This document shows positions 42,965 to 51,054 of a stretch of DNA of 64,000 nucleotides, one piece after another. Below the pieces are notes generated by a model. It had not been told where the DNA came from and did not search any database. It was given only the letters and a program-made list of their open reading frames with translations. The translations under genes and the position numbers were made by a program. Each line of letters starts with the position of its first letter. Within the stretch, counting starts at the first letter, position 1. Source of the stretch: Clostridiales bacterium (lineage in GTDB: Bacteria; Bacillota; Clostridia; Monoglobales; Monoglobaceae); the NCBI GenBank assembly GCA_019419865.1, contig JAHZIG010000014.1:1-64000 (forward strand), in the 5' to 3' direction.

Positions 42965-44209
42965 TTGCAGGAATATTTAAAAGCGGCGATAGACGTCTTT
43001 GAGCTTTTACTCTTTTTCATAGGCGTATACTATACGCTCGTCGGGCTGTTCTCGTTTTTCGGGACTCCGGTTAAAAGAAGGCGCGAATACTCGGGCGGCG
43101 ATCATAGCGAAAAAAAGAAGTTCGCGATAATCGTGCCGGCTCACAACGAGGAGAAGGCTCTGCCGGGTCTGCTGCGCTCGATCTATAGCTCCGAATATCC
43201 TAAGGAGCTGTACAGCGTATACGTAATAGCCGACAACTGCGGCGACGGAACCGCCGAAATCGCAAGAAAGCACGGCGCCTTTGTCGTTGAAAGATTCGAC
43301 GGCTCGAGCCTTGGCAAGAATCACGCGCTGAGCTATGCGTTTGAATATTTGCAAAAAGAAAAAAACGATTACGACTGCTACGTCATAGTAGACGCAGATA
43401 ATATGATCGACGTCAATTTCTTAGACGAGCTGAACGAGACGTTTCGCTCAGGAAGCGAGATCGTACAGGGATACGTGGACAGCAAAAACCCCTACGAGAA
43501 TTGGCTTTCCGCGGCGTATTCCATGTGGTATTGGATAGAGAACAGGATCCGTCAAACGGCTTGTCATAACTTAGGGCTCGGCTGCAAGCTGAGCGGAACG
43601 GGCTTCGCCTTCAAAAAAGAAATTTTGGACGCCGTACCGTGGAACTGCGAAAGTCTTGCCGAGGATCTGGAATATACAGTCCTGCTCAACTTGAGCGGGA
43701 TCAGAATAGATTACGCCAAATATGCGGTCGTATACGACGAAAAACCCGCGCGCTTCAAAAACTCCGTTATGCAGCGGCTGAGATGGTGCAAGGGTATCGT
43801 AGACGTTCAGGGAAGATACGGATTTAAACTGTTGAAAAAACGAAAATTATGCGCTTGGCTGAACTTATACGCCGAATCGCTCAGTTTGATCTGTTACGCG
43901 TTTTTCCTGATAATCGGTCTGCTTGCGGCGATATCGAATATAAGCGGCGTAAACATCTCGTGCTGCGAGCTATGGACGAATCCTATAAGCGCGTTTACTC
44001 TGAACTTATATCTGTTCGGGAACTTGCTTATAGTAATATGCGGATTGATAATTGATAAAAAAATGAATAAATTGACGTTTGCAAATTTATTCGGCTTTAT
44101 ATTATATATATTGAGTTGGATACCGATTGGCATTATAGGCTTTTTTAGGCACAATAATAAAAATTGGTATCATACAAAGCACTCAGGTTCATTCTACGAA
44201 CCGGATTAA
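42965..44209 (+). CDS. Membrane glycosyltransferase family 2
   Basis: A 414-residue processive-type GT2 enzyme. It has an N-terminal membrane helix (about 8-30), a catalytic domain with FAIIVPAHNEEKALPGLL, the metal-binding DAD in CYVIVDADNMID, SLAEDLEYT and the QRLRWCKG motif of polymerising or long-chain GTs, then three or four C-terminal helices. It adds sugar to a membrane-bound or secreted polymer; the acceptor is unknown. The TTG at 42965 is seven bases from GAGGAG; the GTG at 42956 lies within that ribosome binding site. Followed by glmS after 17 bp, so supply of amino sugar and its use may be coupled. Confidence 0.88.
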   Translation: MQEYLKAAIDVFELLLFFIGVYYTLVGLFSFFGTPVKRRREYSGGDHSEKKKFAIIVPAHNEEKALPGLLRSIYSSEYPKELYSVYVIADNCGDGTAEIARKHGAFVVERFDGSSLGKNHALSYAFEYLQKEKNDYDCYVIVDADNMIDVNFLDELNETFRSGSEIVQGYVDSKNPYENWLSAAYSMWYWIENRIRQTACHNLGLGCKLSGTGFAFKKEILDAVPWNCESLAEDLEYTVLLNLSGIRIDYAKYAVVYDEKPARFKNSVMQRLRWCKGIVDVQGRYGFKLLKKRKLCAWLNLYAESLSLICYAFFLIIGLLAAISNISGVNISCCELWTNPISAFTLNLYLFGNLLIVICGLIIDKKMNKLTFANLFGFILYILSWIPIGIIGFFRHNNKNWYHTKHSGSFYEPD

Positions 44210-44226
44210 ATGGAGGTATACTGACT

Positions 44227-46053
44227 ATGTGTGGAATAGTAGGTTATGTTGGAAGCAAGCAAGCGGCGCCGATCCTGCTTGAAGGATTGTCTAAGCTTGA
44301 GTACAGAGGATACGACTCCGCCGGAGTCGCGGTCATGACCGGACACGGTATCGAGGTCAAAAAGGCTAAGGGCAGACTGTCCGTTTTAAACGAAATGCTC
44401 GACGGCGGACGCGCGATAGACGGAGTTATGGGAATAGGCCACACACGCTGGGCGACCCACGGCGAGCCGTCGGATACGAACGCACATCCGCATTTAAGCA
44501 GATCCGGCCGTTTTGCGGTCGTACATAACGGTATAATCGAGAATTATCTTAAACTGAGAGAATACTTGACCAAAAAGGGCTTTGACTTTATATCCGAAAC
44601 GGATACCGAGGTCATCGCGCATCTTGTTGAATATTATTACACCGGAGATATCGTCGATACGCTGATAAAGGTGATCAATAAAGTAGAGGGTTCTTACTCT
44701 CTCGGTATTTTATGCGCGGATAACCCCGAATCTTTCTACGCCGTTCGTAAGGAAAGCCCGCTCGTAGTCGGACTCGGCGAGGGCGAGAACTTTATCGCGT
44801 CGGATATCCCGGCGATACTCAAGCATACCAAAAATGTGTATTTCCTGGAAAACGACGAGATCGTTATGCTAAGCAAAGACGACGTCAAGATCTTTAATAC
44901 CGATAAGGAAGAGGTCGAGAAGGAAGTCTTCACAGTCGATTGGGACGTGTCGGCCGCCGAGAAGGGCGGGTACGAACATTTTATGTTCAAAGAGATAATG
45001 GAACAGCCCAGAGCTATCGCCGATACGATAAATCCGAGGATAAAGGACGGCAAGATAGTTTTAGACGACATAACTCTTTCCGCTTCATACCTGAGAGATA
45101 TGAAGAAGATATATATCGTCGCCTGCGGCAGCGCGTATCACGTCGGAGTCGTTGGCAAATATATCATAGAGGGAATGGTAAGGATACCGGTAGAGGTATC
45201 GGTCGCTTCCGAATTTAGGTACTGCGATCCTATAGTAGACGAAAACACGCTCGTGATATTGATCTCCCAGTCCGGAGAGACCGCGGACACGATAGCCGCG
45301 ATGCGCGAAGCGAAGAGACTTGGCGCGAGAACGTTCGCTATCGTAAACGCCGTAGGCAGCTCTATAGCGAGAGAAGCGGACGACGTGCTCTACACTTGGG
45401 CGGGGCCGGAGATCGCGGTCGCTACCACAAAAGCGTACAGCACTCAGCTCACGGCGATCTATCTGCTTTCGCTGTACATGGCCGAACAACTGGGGCTTAT
45501 CGAAAAAGAACAGATGGAAAAATACATACGCGTTCTTCAGCAGCTTCCCGACAATGTCAAAAAGATACTGGACAACGAAGGCGAGATACAATATATCGCC
45601 TCAAGATACTATAACAGCAAGAGCGTATTCTTCCTCGGAAGGACTTTAGACTACGCGGTCGCGCTCGAGGGCTCGCTAAAGCTCAAAGAGATCTCGTATA
45701 TACACTCTGAGGCGTACGCGGCCGGAGAATTAAAGCACGGCACTATCGCGCTGATCGAAAAAGGAACCGTCGTCGTAGCGCTCTGCACCGTCAAGAAGTT
45801 GTTTGATAAGATGCTGAGCAACATCAAAGAGGTAAAAGCGAGGGGCGCGGTAGTCATAGCCGTAGCCGAAGAAGGGCATACCGAGATCGAGCAGGAAGCC
45901 GATTACGTGATATACGTGCCTAAGATCGACGAGCTGGCTATGCCGAGCGAGGTCGTTATTCCTCTTCAGCTATTCTCATATTACGTAGCTTCGCTGAAAG
46001 GTCTCGATATCGATAAGCCGAGAAATCTCGCTAAATCCGTAACGGTTGAATAA
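44227..46053 (+). CDS. glmS: Glutamine-fructose-6-phosphate aminotransferase (isomerising)
   Basis: Makes glucosamine-6-phosphate for cell-wall precursors. The 608 residues comprise an N-terminal glutaminase domain starting MCGIVGYVGSKQAAP (nucleophile Cys at position 2, after Met removal Cys1), GHTRWATHGEPSDTNAHPH, and two SIS isomerase domains (VACGSAYHVG, ISQSGETADT, and ISYIHSEAYAAGELKHGTIALIE), ending KPRNLAKSVTVE. The ATG at 44227 follows TGGAGG; the upstream extension of the frame lies inside the GT2 gene. Length and motifs are complete. Confidence 0.97.
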   Translation: MCGIVGYVGSKQAAPILLEGLSKLEYRGYDSAGVAVMTGHGIEVKKAKGRLSVLNEMLDGGRAIDGVMGIGHTRWATHGEPSDTNAHPHLSRSGRFAVVHNGIIENYLKLREYLTKKGFDFISETDTEVIAHLVEYYYTGDIVDTLIKVINKVEGSYSLGILCADNPESFYAVRKESPLVVGLGEGENFIASDIPAILKHTKNVYFLENDEIVMLSKDDVKIFNTDKEEVEKEVFTVDWDVSAAEKGGYEHFMFKEIMEQPRAIADTINPRIKDGKIVLDDITLSASYLRDMKKIYIVACGSAYHVGVVGKYIIEGMVRIPVEVSVASEFRYCDPIVDENTLVILISQSGETADTIAAMREAKRLGARTFAIVNAVGSSIAREADDVLYTWAGPEIAVATTKAYSTQLTAIYLLSLYMAEQLGLIEKEQMEKYIRVLQQLPDNVKKILDNEGEIQYIASRYYNSKSVFFLGRTLDYAVALEGSLKLKEISYIHSEAYAAGELKHGTIALIEKGTVVVALCTVKKLFDKMLSNIKEVKARGAVVIAVAEEGHTEIEQEADYVIYVPKIDELAMPSEVVIPLQLFSYYVASLKGLDIDKPRNLAKSVTVE

Positions 46054-46068
46054 TTCTTAACTTAACGC

Positions 46069-46100
46069 GCCGGTTTTCGTTAAACGGAAACCGGCTTTTA
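46069..46100 (+). terminator. Terminator after glmS
   Basis: GCCGGTTT/AAACCGGC (46069-46095) followed by TTTTATTG. Confidence 0.88.
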
Positions 46101-46200
46101 TTGTTTAGACCGCGGTATTTTTTATGAAGAAACAACAAATAATTCCAAAGACTCGTTATCGATACGGCAAATTTTCAGTAAAGTTTATTATTGAATATAC

Positions 46201-46229
46201 TTGACTGAATATAGAATTTCTGATAGAAT
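46201..46229 (+). promoter_or_regulatory. Promoter upstream of small ORF and CNNM/CorC gene
   Basis: TTGACT (46201-46206), 17-nt spacer, TAGAAT (46224-46229). It lies 50 bp before a small ORF and about 310 bp before the transporter gene. Confidence 0.65.
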
Positions 46230-46282
46230 AGCTTCATATATTTTAATAATTATCATTTTTACAGAAAGGAAACGTTAATATT

Positions 46283-46426
46283 ATGGACGACTCGGATAGC
46301 GACGCGGCCGATCAAAATTACGCGGATACATATTTAAAATTGAATTTATCTCCGCTTATTTGGACGGACTATGTTTGCTATGTTTTTTGCAGAACTATAA
46401 TTTTTTTCATTAAAAACCGTAGTTAG
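46283..46426 (+). CDS. Possible 47-residue small protein
   Basis: ATG at 46283 preceded by AGAAAGGA about 12 nt upstream. The peptide starts MDDSDSDAADQNYADTYLK (acidic), then becomes hydrophobic with WTDYVCYVFCRTIIFFIK and ends at TAG (46424-46426). It lies between a good promoter and the CNNM/CorC gene, so it may be a leader peptide or a small membrane protein. No homologue is recalled. The RBS spacing is long, so confidence is low. Confidence 0.35.
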   Translation: MDDSDSDAADQNYADTYLKLNLSPLIWTDYVCYVFCRTIIFFIKNRS

Positions 46427-46542
46427 CGTTTTGGCTATATCCAATAATTAAGACGCGACGATCCAATTCGCTTTGTTTCCCAACAGATCTGATAAAAACA
46501 GTCTGGCGGAACAAAAATATAATTTTAAGGAGAGGTTTTTAA

Positions 46543-47892
46543 TTGAATCAAATACCTGCGCAATTATTATTGCAAGTAGTTCTTATATTACTGAACGCGT
46601 TTTTCGCTATGACGGAGATCGCGGTTATTTCGCTGAATTCGACTAAGCTGAAGAAGGACGCCGAAGCCGGCGACAAAAAAGCTAAAAAGCTCTTAAAGAT
46701 GGTCGAAGAACCCAACAGGTTCTTATCGACGATACAGATCGCGATAACCCTGTCCGGATTCTTGGGCAGCGCGTTTGCGGCGGATAACTTCTCAGGCTAC
46801 TTAGTAGACTGGATACACGACGATCTGAACTTCACCGCTATTCCGGTCGGCGCGCTCGACACCTTAGCGCTTATCGTAATAACGCTGATAATATCCTACT
46901 TCACCCTTGTTTTGGGCGAGCTTGTGCCGAAACGTATCGCGATGCAAAAGCCGATGCAAGTCGCAAGAATAACCTGCGGAGTAGTGTCTTTTGTAGCGCT
47001 TATCACAAAACCGATCGTGTGGTTTCTCTCCGTCTCGACGAACGCCGTCCTCAGAGCTTTAAAGATGAAGACCGACGCTGAAGAGGAGGCCGTCACCGAG
47101 GAAGAAATCCGCATGATGGTCGAGAGCGGCGAAGAAAGCGGAGCTATAGATAAAGAAGAAAAGGAATGGATAGAAAACGTTTTCGATTTCGGAGACAGCA
47201 CCGTACGCGAGTGTATGACTCACTTATCGGAGGTCGTCGCGATAGCCGTGAACACAAGCAAAGACGAGATAATGGAGCTCATAAAGAGCACCGGTCTTTC
47301 GCGTTTCCCGGTATATCATAAGGATATACACGACGTTTTCGGCGTATTATATGCGAGAGATTTCCTGATAGCTATGAGTTCCGGAGGGAATGTGTCTCTT
47401 GAAATGCTTGTCAGACCGACGCATTTTGTTCCCGAGACGGTTCGCTCTTCTATCGCTTTTCGCGATATGCAGGCGAGAAAAATGCATCTTTCGGTAGTAG
47501 TGGACGAATACGGCGACGTCAGCGGTATAGTAACTCTTGAGGACTTGCTCGAGGAGATAGTGGGTAATATATACGACGAGTTCGACGAGCCGGAACCGGC
47601 CGAGATCAAACAAGTGGCCGAAAATTTGTGGAAGGCTTCGGGCAGCGTGCCCATGGATGAGATCGAGTCCATGCTCGACATAAAATTCCCGGACGATCTG
47701 GATTTCGACACGCTTAACGGAATGGTCTACTACTGCTTAAGCGCGATCCCTAACGACGGCGTTGAATTAGATATTGAGGATTTCGGTATCCACGTACACG
47801 TAAAACGTATCGTAAACCGCCGCGTAGAGGAAGCCGATATCTGGAAGGTGGAGCCAGCCGAGGAATCGGAAGAAAACGAAGAATCAAAATAA
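46543..47892 (+). CDS. CNNM/CorC-family transporter-associated protein (hemolysin family)
   Basis: A 449-residue membrane protein: CNNM/DUF21 transmembrane domain (about 5-180, beginning LLLQVVLILLNAFFAMTEIAVISLN), a CBS-domain pair (about 205-330, RECMTHLSEVVAIAVNTSKDEI and VVVDEYGDVSGIVTLEDLLEEIVGNIYDEFDE) and a C-terminal CorC_HlyC domain. Homologues act in Mg2+ or Co2+ efflux; the older hemolysin label is not supported. The start is a TTG at 46543 after AAGGAGAGG. Monocistronic apart from the possible small ORF upstream. Confidence 0.93.
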   Translation: MNQIPAQLLLQVVLILLNAFFAMTEIAVISLNSTKLKKDAEAGDKKAKKLLKMVEEPNRFLSTIQIAITLSGFLGSAFAADNFSGYLVDWIHDDLNFTAIPVGALDTLALIVITLIISYFTLVLGELVPKRIAMQKPMQVARITCGVVSFVALITKPIVWFLSVSTNAVLRALKMKTDAEEEAVTEEEIRMMVESGEESGAIDKEEKEWIENVFDFGDSTVRECMTHLSEVVAIAVNTSKDEIMELIKSTGLSRFPVYHKDIHDVFGVLYARDFLIAMSSGGNVSLEMLVRPTHFVPETVRSSIAFRDMQARKMHLSVVVDEYGDVSGIVTLEDLLEEIVGNIYDEFDEPEPAEIKQVAENLWKASGSVPMDEIESMLDIKFPDDLDFDTLNGMVYYCLSAIPNDGVELDIEDFGIHVHVKRIVNRRVEEADIWKVEPAEESEENEESK

Positions 47893-47908
47893 GACGATCT
47901 AAGATCAA

Positions 47909-47932
47909 GAGGAGCCGCGCGCTCCTCTTTTT
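47909..47932 (+). terminator. Terminator after CNNM/CorC gene
   Basis: GAGGAGC-cgcgc-GCTCCTC followed by TTTTT. Confidence 0.95.
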
Positions 47933-47995
47933 ATACGTTTTATTGGTTTTGCGCCGGAGACGATCTACTGCGCATCGACTGACAAATCGAATATA

Positions 47996-48033
47996 TATAA
48001 CAAACGCGCGGAGGCGTAATTCGGCCCCCGCGC
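47996..48033 (-). terminator. Terminator after CoA-disulfide reductase gene
   Basis: Minus strand stem GCGCGG/CCGCGC with an inner GCC/GGC (48033-48006), followed by GTTTGTT. Confidence 0.65.
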
Positions 48034-48053
48034 TTTAATTGATAACTCCGTCT

Positions 48054-49751
48054 TTACTTCAAATGCAATCCGCACGGATACGGCGCGTCTTTTTCGGGCG
48101 CTCCGTTTTTTAATACGTTTTCATAAAACTTATATCCGCCTGAAAAGTTCGAGCATTTAAACCCGTTCTCGGATAAAATACGGCACGCTATATAGCTTCT
48201 CAGGCCGCTGTGGCAATTGACGTAAATAAACTTCTCTTTATCCAACTCTCCAAGTCTGTCTCTCAGCCCGTCGAGAGGTATGTTCACCGCGCCTTTGAAC
48301 CTTCCACGCTCAAATTCTCCGCGCGTTCTCACGTCGAGCATGAACGCGTTTTCGTCCTTGCAAATTTTATCCATATCGAACCAGTGATGCTGCTTGACAA
48401 GTCCGCTCCTCACGTTCTCGGCGACGAATCCCAGCATATTTACCGGGTCCTTTGCCAACGAATACGGCGGAGCGTAGGCGAGTTCAAGCTCCTCCAGATC
48501 GGAAGTCGTCATTTTTGCTCGGATCGCGGTCGCGATAACGTCTATCCTCTTATCGACGCCGCTGTAACCGACTATCTGAGCGCCCAAGATCCTTCCCGTA
48601 TCGGTTTCAAATATCAATTTTGATACCATTTCCTCTGCGCCGGGATAATACGTAGCGTGAGACGCAGAGGATATCACGACTCTGTCATATTTAAGCCCCG
48701 CGTTCTCGGCCTGGCTCTCGTTCATTCCGGTCGACGCCGCCGTCAGCTCGAAAACCTTTATAACGGACGAACCCTGCGAACCGTTAAACCGCGAATTTCG
48801 ACCCATTATATGATCCGCGGCTATTCTCCCCTGCTTATTAGCCGGTCCCGCCAAGGCGATATGCGCAGCGGCTCCGGTTACAAGACGCTCGACTTCGACC
48901 GCGTCGCCGACCGCGTATATATCGGGATCGGACGTCTGCATATGGGAATTAACTTTTATCGCTTTCTTTATCCCAAGCTCAAGTCCCGCTTCCTCGGCAA
49001 GATGCGACTCGGGAACGACTCCTACGGCAAGTATCGCAAACTCCGTCTCTATCGGCGCCTCCTCCTCTATCCTCGCTTCGAGCTTATCGCGTATATTCCC
49101 AAACCCGACGACGTTTTTGCTCAGCATAAGCTCTACGCCGTTGTTTAAAAGCTCGGCGTGAAGCATACACGCCATGTCGTAGTCAAGATTCGGCATGACG
49201 CTCTCCGTGCGCTGGATAAGCTTGACTTTTATGCCGCGGCGGGTCAGATTTTCCGCCATTTCAAGTCCTATAAAGCCGCCGCCTATCACGACCGCCGTTT
49301 CCGGGCTATTCTTTTTGATATAATCGTCGATCTCAAAGGTGTTTTCGACCGTTCTCAGCGTAAAGATCTTATCGCTTGCGATCCCGTCAATATCCGGAAC
49401 GATCGCCTTAGCTCCGGGCGAGAGTATCAGCTTATCGTAGGTCTCGGTATACTCGCTCCCGTCGTTTAAATTACGTACCCGCACGGTCTTATTCGCCCTG
49501 TCTATAGCTATCGCTTCATTTTTAATTCTGACGTCGATATTGAATCTCTGCTTAAAGCCGCCCGGGGTCTGAAGCGTAAGCGCGCTCCTATTCTTGATCT
49601 CGCCGCCTATATAATACGGCAGACCGCAATTCGCGTACGAAACAAAGCCGCTCCTTTCGAGTATGATTATCTCCGCGTCCTCGCTGAGCCTCCTGAGCCG
49701 CGCCGCCGCGGTCGCACCGCCGGCCACTCCGCCGACAATAACTATCTTCAT
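48054..49751 (-). CDS. CoA-disulfide reductase with C-terminal rhodanese domain
   Basis: A 565-residue FAD/NAD(P)H oxidoreductase. It has an FAD-binding start VIVGGVAGGATAAARLRRLSE, redox Cys43 in SYANCGLPYYIGG, a second nucleotide-binding site VVIGGGFIGLEMAENL, the dimerisation domain (TGMNESQAENAGL, LGAQIVGYSGVDKRIDVIATAI), then a rhodanese domain (about 470-560) with active Cys in YVNCHSGLRS. CoADR-Rhd enzymes reduce CoA disulfide, CoA persulfide or polysulfide. Downstream of thioredoxin in the same direction and near a Crp/Fnr regulator, it probably serves thiol-redox or sulfur handling. Confidence 0.93.
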   Translation of the reverse strand: MKIVIVGGVAGGATAAARLRRLSEDAEIIILERSGFVSYANCGLPYYIGGEIKNRSALTLQTPGGFKQRFNIDVRIKNEAIAIDRANKTVRVRNLNDGSEYTETYDKLILSPGAKAIVPDIDGIASDKIFTLRTVENTFEIDDYIKKNSPETAVVIGGGFIGLEMAENLTRRGIKVKLIQRTESVMPNLDYDMACMLHAELLNNGVELMLSKNVVGFGNIRDKLEARIEEEAPIETEFAILAVGVVPESHLAEEAGLELGIKKAIKVNSHMQTSDPDIYAVGDAVEVERLVTGAAAHIALAGPANKQGRIAADHIMGRNSRFNGSQGSSVIKVFELTAASTGMNESQAENAGLKYDRVVISSASHATYYPGAEEMVSKLIFETDTGRILGAQIVGYSGVDKRIDVIATAIRAKMTTSDLEELELAYAPPYSLAKDPVNMLGFVAENVRSGLVKQHHWFDMDKICKDENAFMLDVRTRGEFERGRFKGAVNIPLDGLRDRLGELDKEKFIYVNCHSGLRSYIACRILSENGFKCSNFSGGYKFYENVLKNGAPEKDAPYPCGLHLK

Positions 49752-49787
49752 CCTAATTTCTCCTTCTCGGCTCTTTTGAGCGTATTA

Positions 49788-50093
49788 TTAAAGCATCTTT
49801 TCAATTTCTTCCTTCGGTCTCAGACCCGAGGATATTTTGACCGCCTTTCCGTCCTTAAACACGATAAGGGTCGGTATGCTCATTATCTGAAACTCCGCGG
49901 CGAGTTCTTTTTCCTCGTCGACGTTGATCTTTCCTACCTTGATATCCGGATTCTCCTCCGCCACCTGTTCTACGATAGGCGCCAGCATTTTGCAGGGCAT
50001 GCACCACTCCGCCCAAAAATCCACCAAAACCGTTCCCGGCGCTTTTCTTACCTCTGTTTCAAAATTGTCCTTTGTTATTTTTATACTGCTCAT
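49788..50093 (-). CDS. trxA: Thioredoxin, WCMPC active site
   Basis: A 101-residue thioredoxin: VLVDFWAEWCMPCKMLAPIVEQVAEE, the cis-Pro loop MSIPTLIVFKDGK and a normal C-terminal helix. The active site is Cys-Met-Pro-Cys instead of the usual Cys-Gly-Pro-Cys, which may alter redox potential or partner choice. The ATG at 50093 follows AGGAGG; the longer open frame is not thioredoxin. It precedes the CoADR-rhodanese gene by 36 bp. Confidence 0.95.
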   Translation of the reverse strand: MSSIKITKDNFETEVRKAPGTVLVDFWAEWCMPCKMLAPIVEQVAEENPDIKVGKINVDEEKELAAEFQIMSIPTLIVFKDGKAVKISSGLRPKEEIEKML

Positions 50094-50119
50094 CTTCAAA
50101 TACCTCCTATAACATTTCT

Positions 50120-50135
50120 TTGTTATTATTAACAA
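50120..50135. promoter_or_regulatory. Perfect dyad upstream of trxA
   Basis: TTGTTA-ttat-TAACAA, a 16-bp perfect inverted repeat, lies 27 bp before the trxA start and 118 bp beyond the end of the Crp/Fnr gene. Its size and symmetry suit a Crp/Fnr-type dimer. A TATAAT at about 50162-50167 on the minus strand could belong to the trxA promoter. Confidence 0.45.
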
Positions 50136-50252
50136 GCGTTTTATTTCTTAAAATTAATACGATAATATTATATCTAAAAAATAGCGCCTATACTGTAACT
50201 TTATCACACGCAAGCCGTTCTGATTCTCTCACGACTAATATCTTCAGACCCC

Positions 50253-50909
50253 TCAGTTCGCGGCGATCTTCTTCAAGGCGTCCGCGTCCAATATCCTGAT
50301 CTCGCCTCTGCCAAGCTCTATCGCTCCGTCGCTTTCAAACAGCTTCAATATCCTCGACGCCACTTCGCGCGCGCTGCCCAAATGGTTGGCTATTTGACTG
50401 TGAGTGAGTTTGAGGGTAGCGCTCTCCTCTAAAACGCTCTCCTCCAGAAGAAAATCAGCGATCCTCGAATCCATTCTTTTATTCACGATCTGATCCATGA
50501 CCTGCATTATATCTGACAGTCTCGACGCCATAAGCTCGTTTGTATAATTAGCGACGACGAGCGACTCGTTTAACAAACGTTTGTATACGTCGGAAGGTAT
50601 ATAAACCGCCTCGGCGTCCGTTTCCGCATATACCATAACGTCGAAACTCAGACTGTTTATCGCGCACGACGCGCTGAATAAGCAGGCGTCGTATTCCAAA
50701 AGCCGGTAGAGGGTCAGCTCTTTGCCTTCCTCGAAAATAGTGTACGCCCTGAGCCGCCCCGATACGACGACCAAAAAGCCTAAGCAGTCGGACGCGTCGT
50801 GTATACGCTCGCCGCTCTTAAACGTTTTGATCCGTATGCGCTCGCTTAAGTACGATTTTTGCTCGTCGCTTAGCTTATCCCAAAACGGGAAATATTTTTT
50901 ATATTCCAT
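50253..50909 (-). CDS. Crp/Fnr-family transcriptional regulator
   Basis: A 218-residue regulator with an N-terminal cyclic-nucleotide-binding-like domain (LGFLVVVSGRLRAYTIFEEGKELTLYRLLEYDACLFSASCAINSLSFDV) and a C-terminal winged helix (LTHSQIANHLGSAREVASRILKLFESDGAIELGRGEIRI). The N-terminus has no Fnr-type cysteine cluster; single cysteines in CLGF and LFSASCAIN could be redox sensitive. Members of this type often sit beside rhodanese and thioredoxin genes and control sulfur or redox genes, as probably here. Confidence 0.9.
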   Translation of the reverse strand: MEYKKYFPFWDKLSDEQKSYLSERIRIKTFKSGERIHDASDCLGFLVVVSGRLRAYTIFEEGKELTLYRLLEYDACLFSASCAINSLSFDVMVYAETDAEAVYIPSDVYKRLLNESLVVANYTNELMASRLSDIMQVMDQIVNKRMDSRIADFLLEESVLEESATLKLTHSQIANHLGSAREVASRILKLFESDGAIELGRGEIRILDADALKKIAAN

Positions 50910-50979
50910 AACGCTGCCTCAGTTAAAAAGTTTTTGTTAGTTTCTATTTAATTTTAACTAATTATTGCTTTTACGTCAA

Positions 50980-51025
50980 CAGTAAAATAAAAAACAGATA
51001 CGAATACAAAACGCAGCGTATCTGT
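50980..51025 (-). terminator. Terminator after citrate synthase gene
   Basis: Minus strand stem ACAGATACG/CGTATCTGT (51025-50994) followed by TTTTTTATTTTAC. Confidence 0.9.
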
Positions 51026-51054
51026 TTAAATCGATTCTATATCTTACTTTAGTC

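Noticed and set aside
42938..44226. glmS ribozyme upstream of glmS
   Set aside because: glmS starts 17 bp after the GT2 gene and the operon leader is about 20 nt, so there is no room for the ribozyme.
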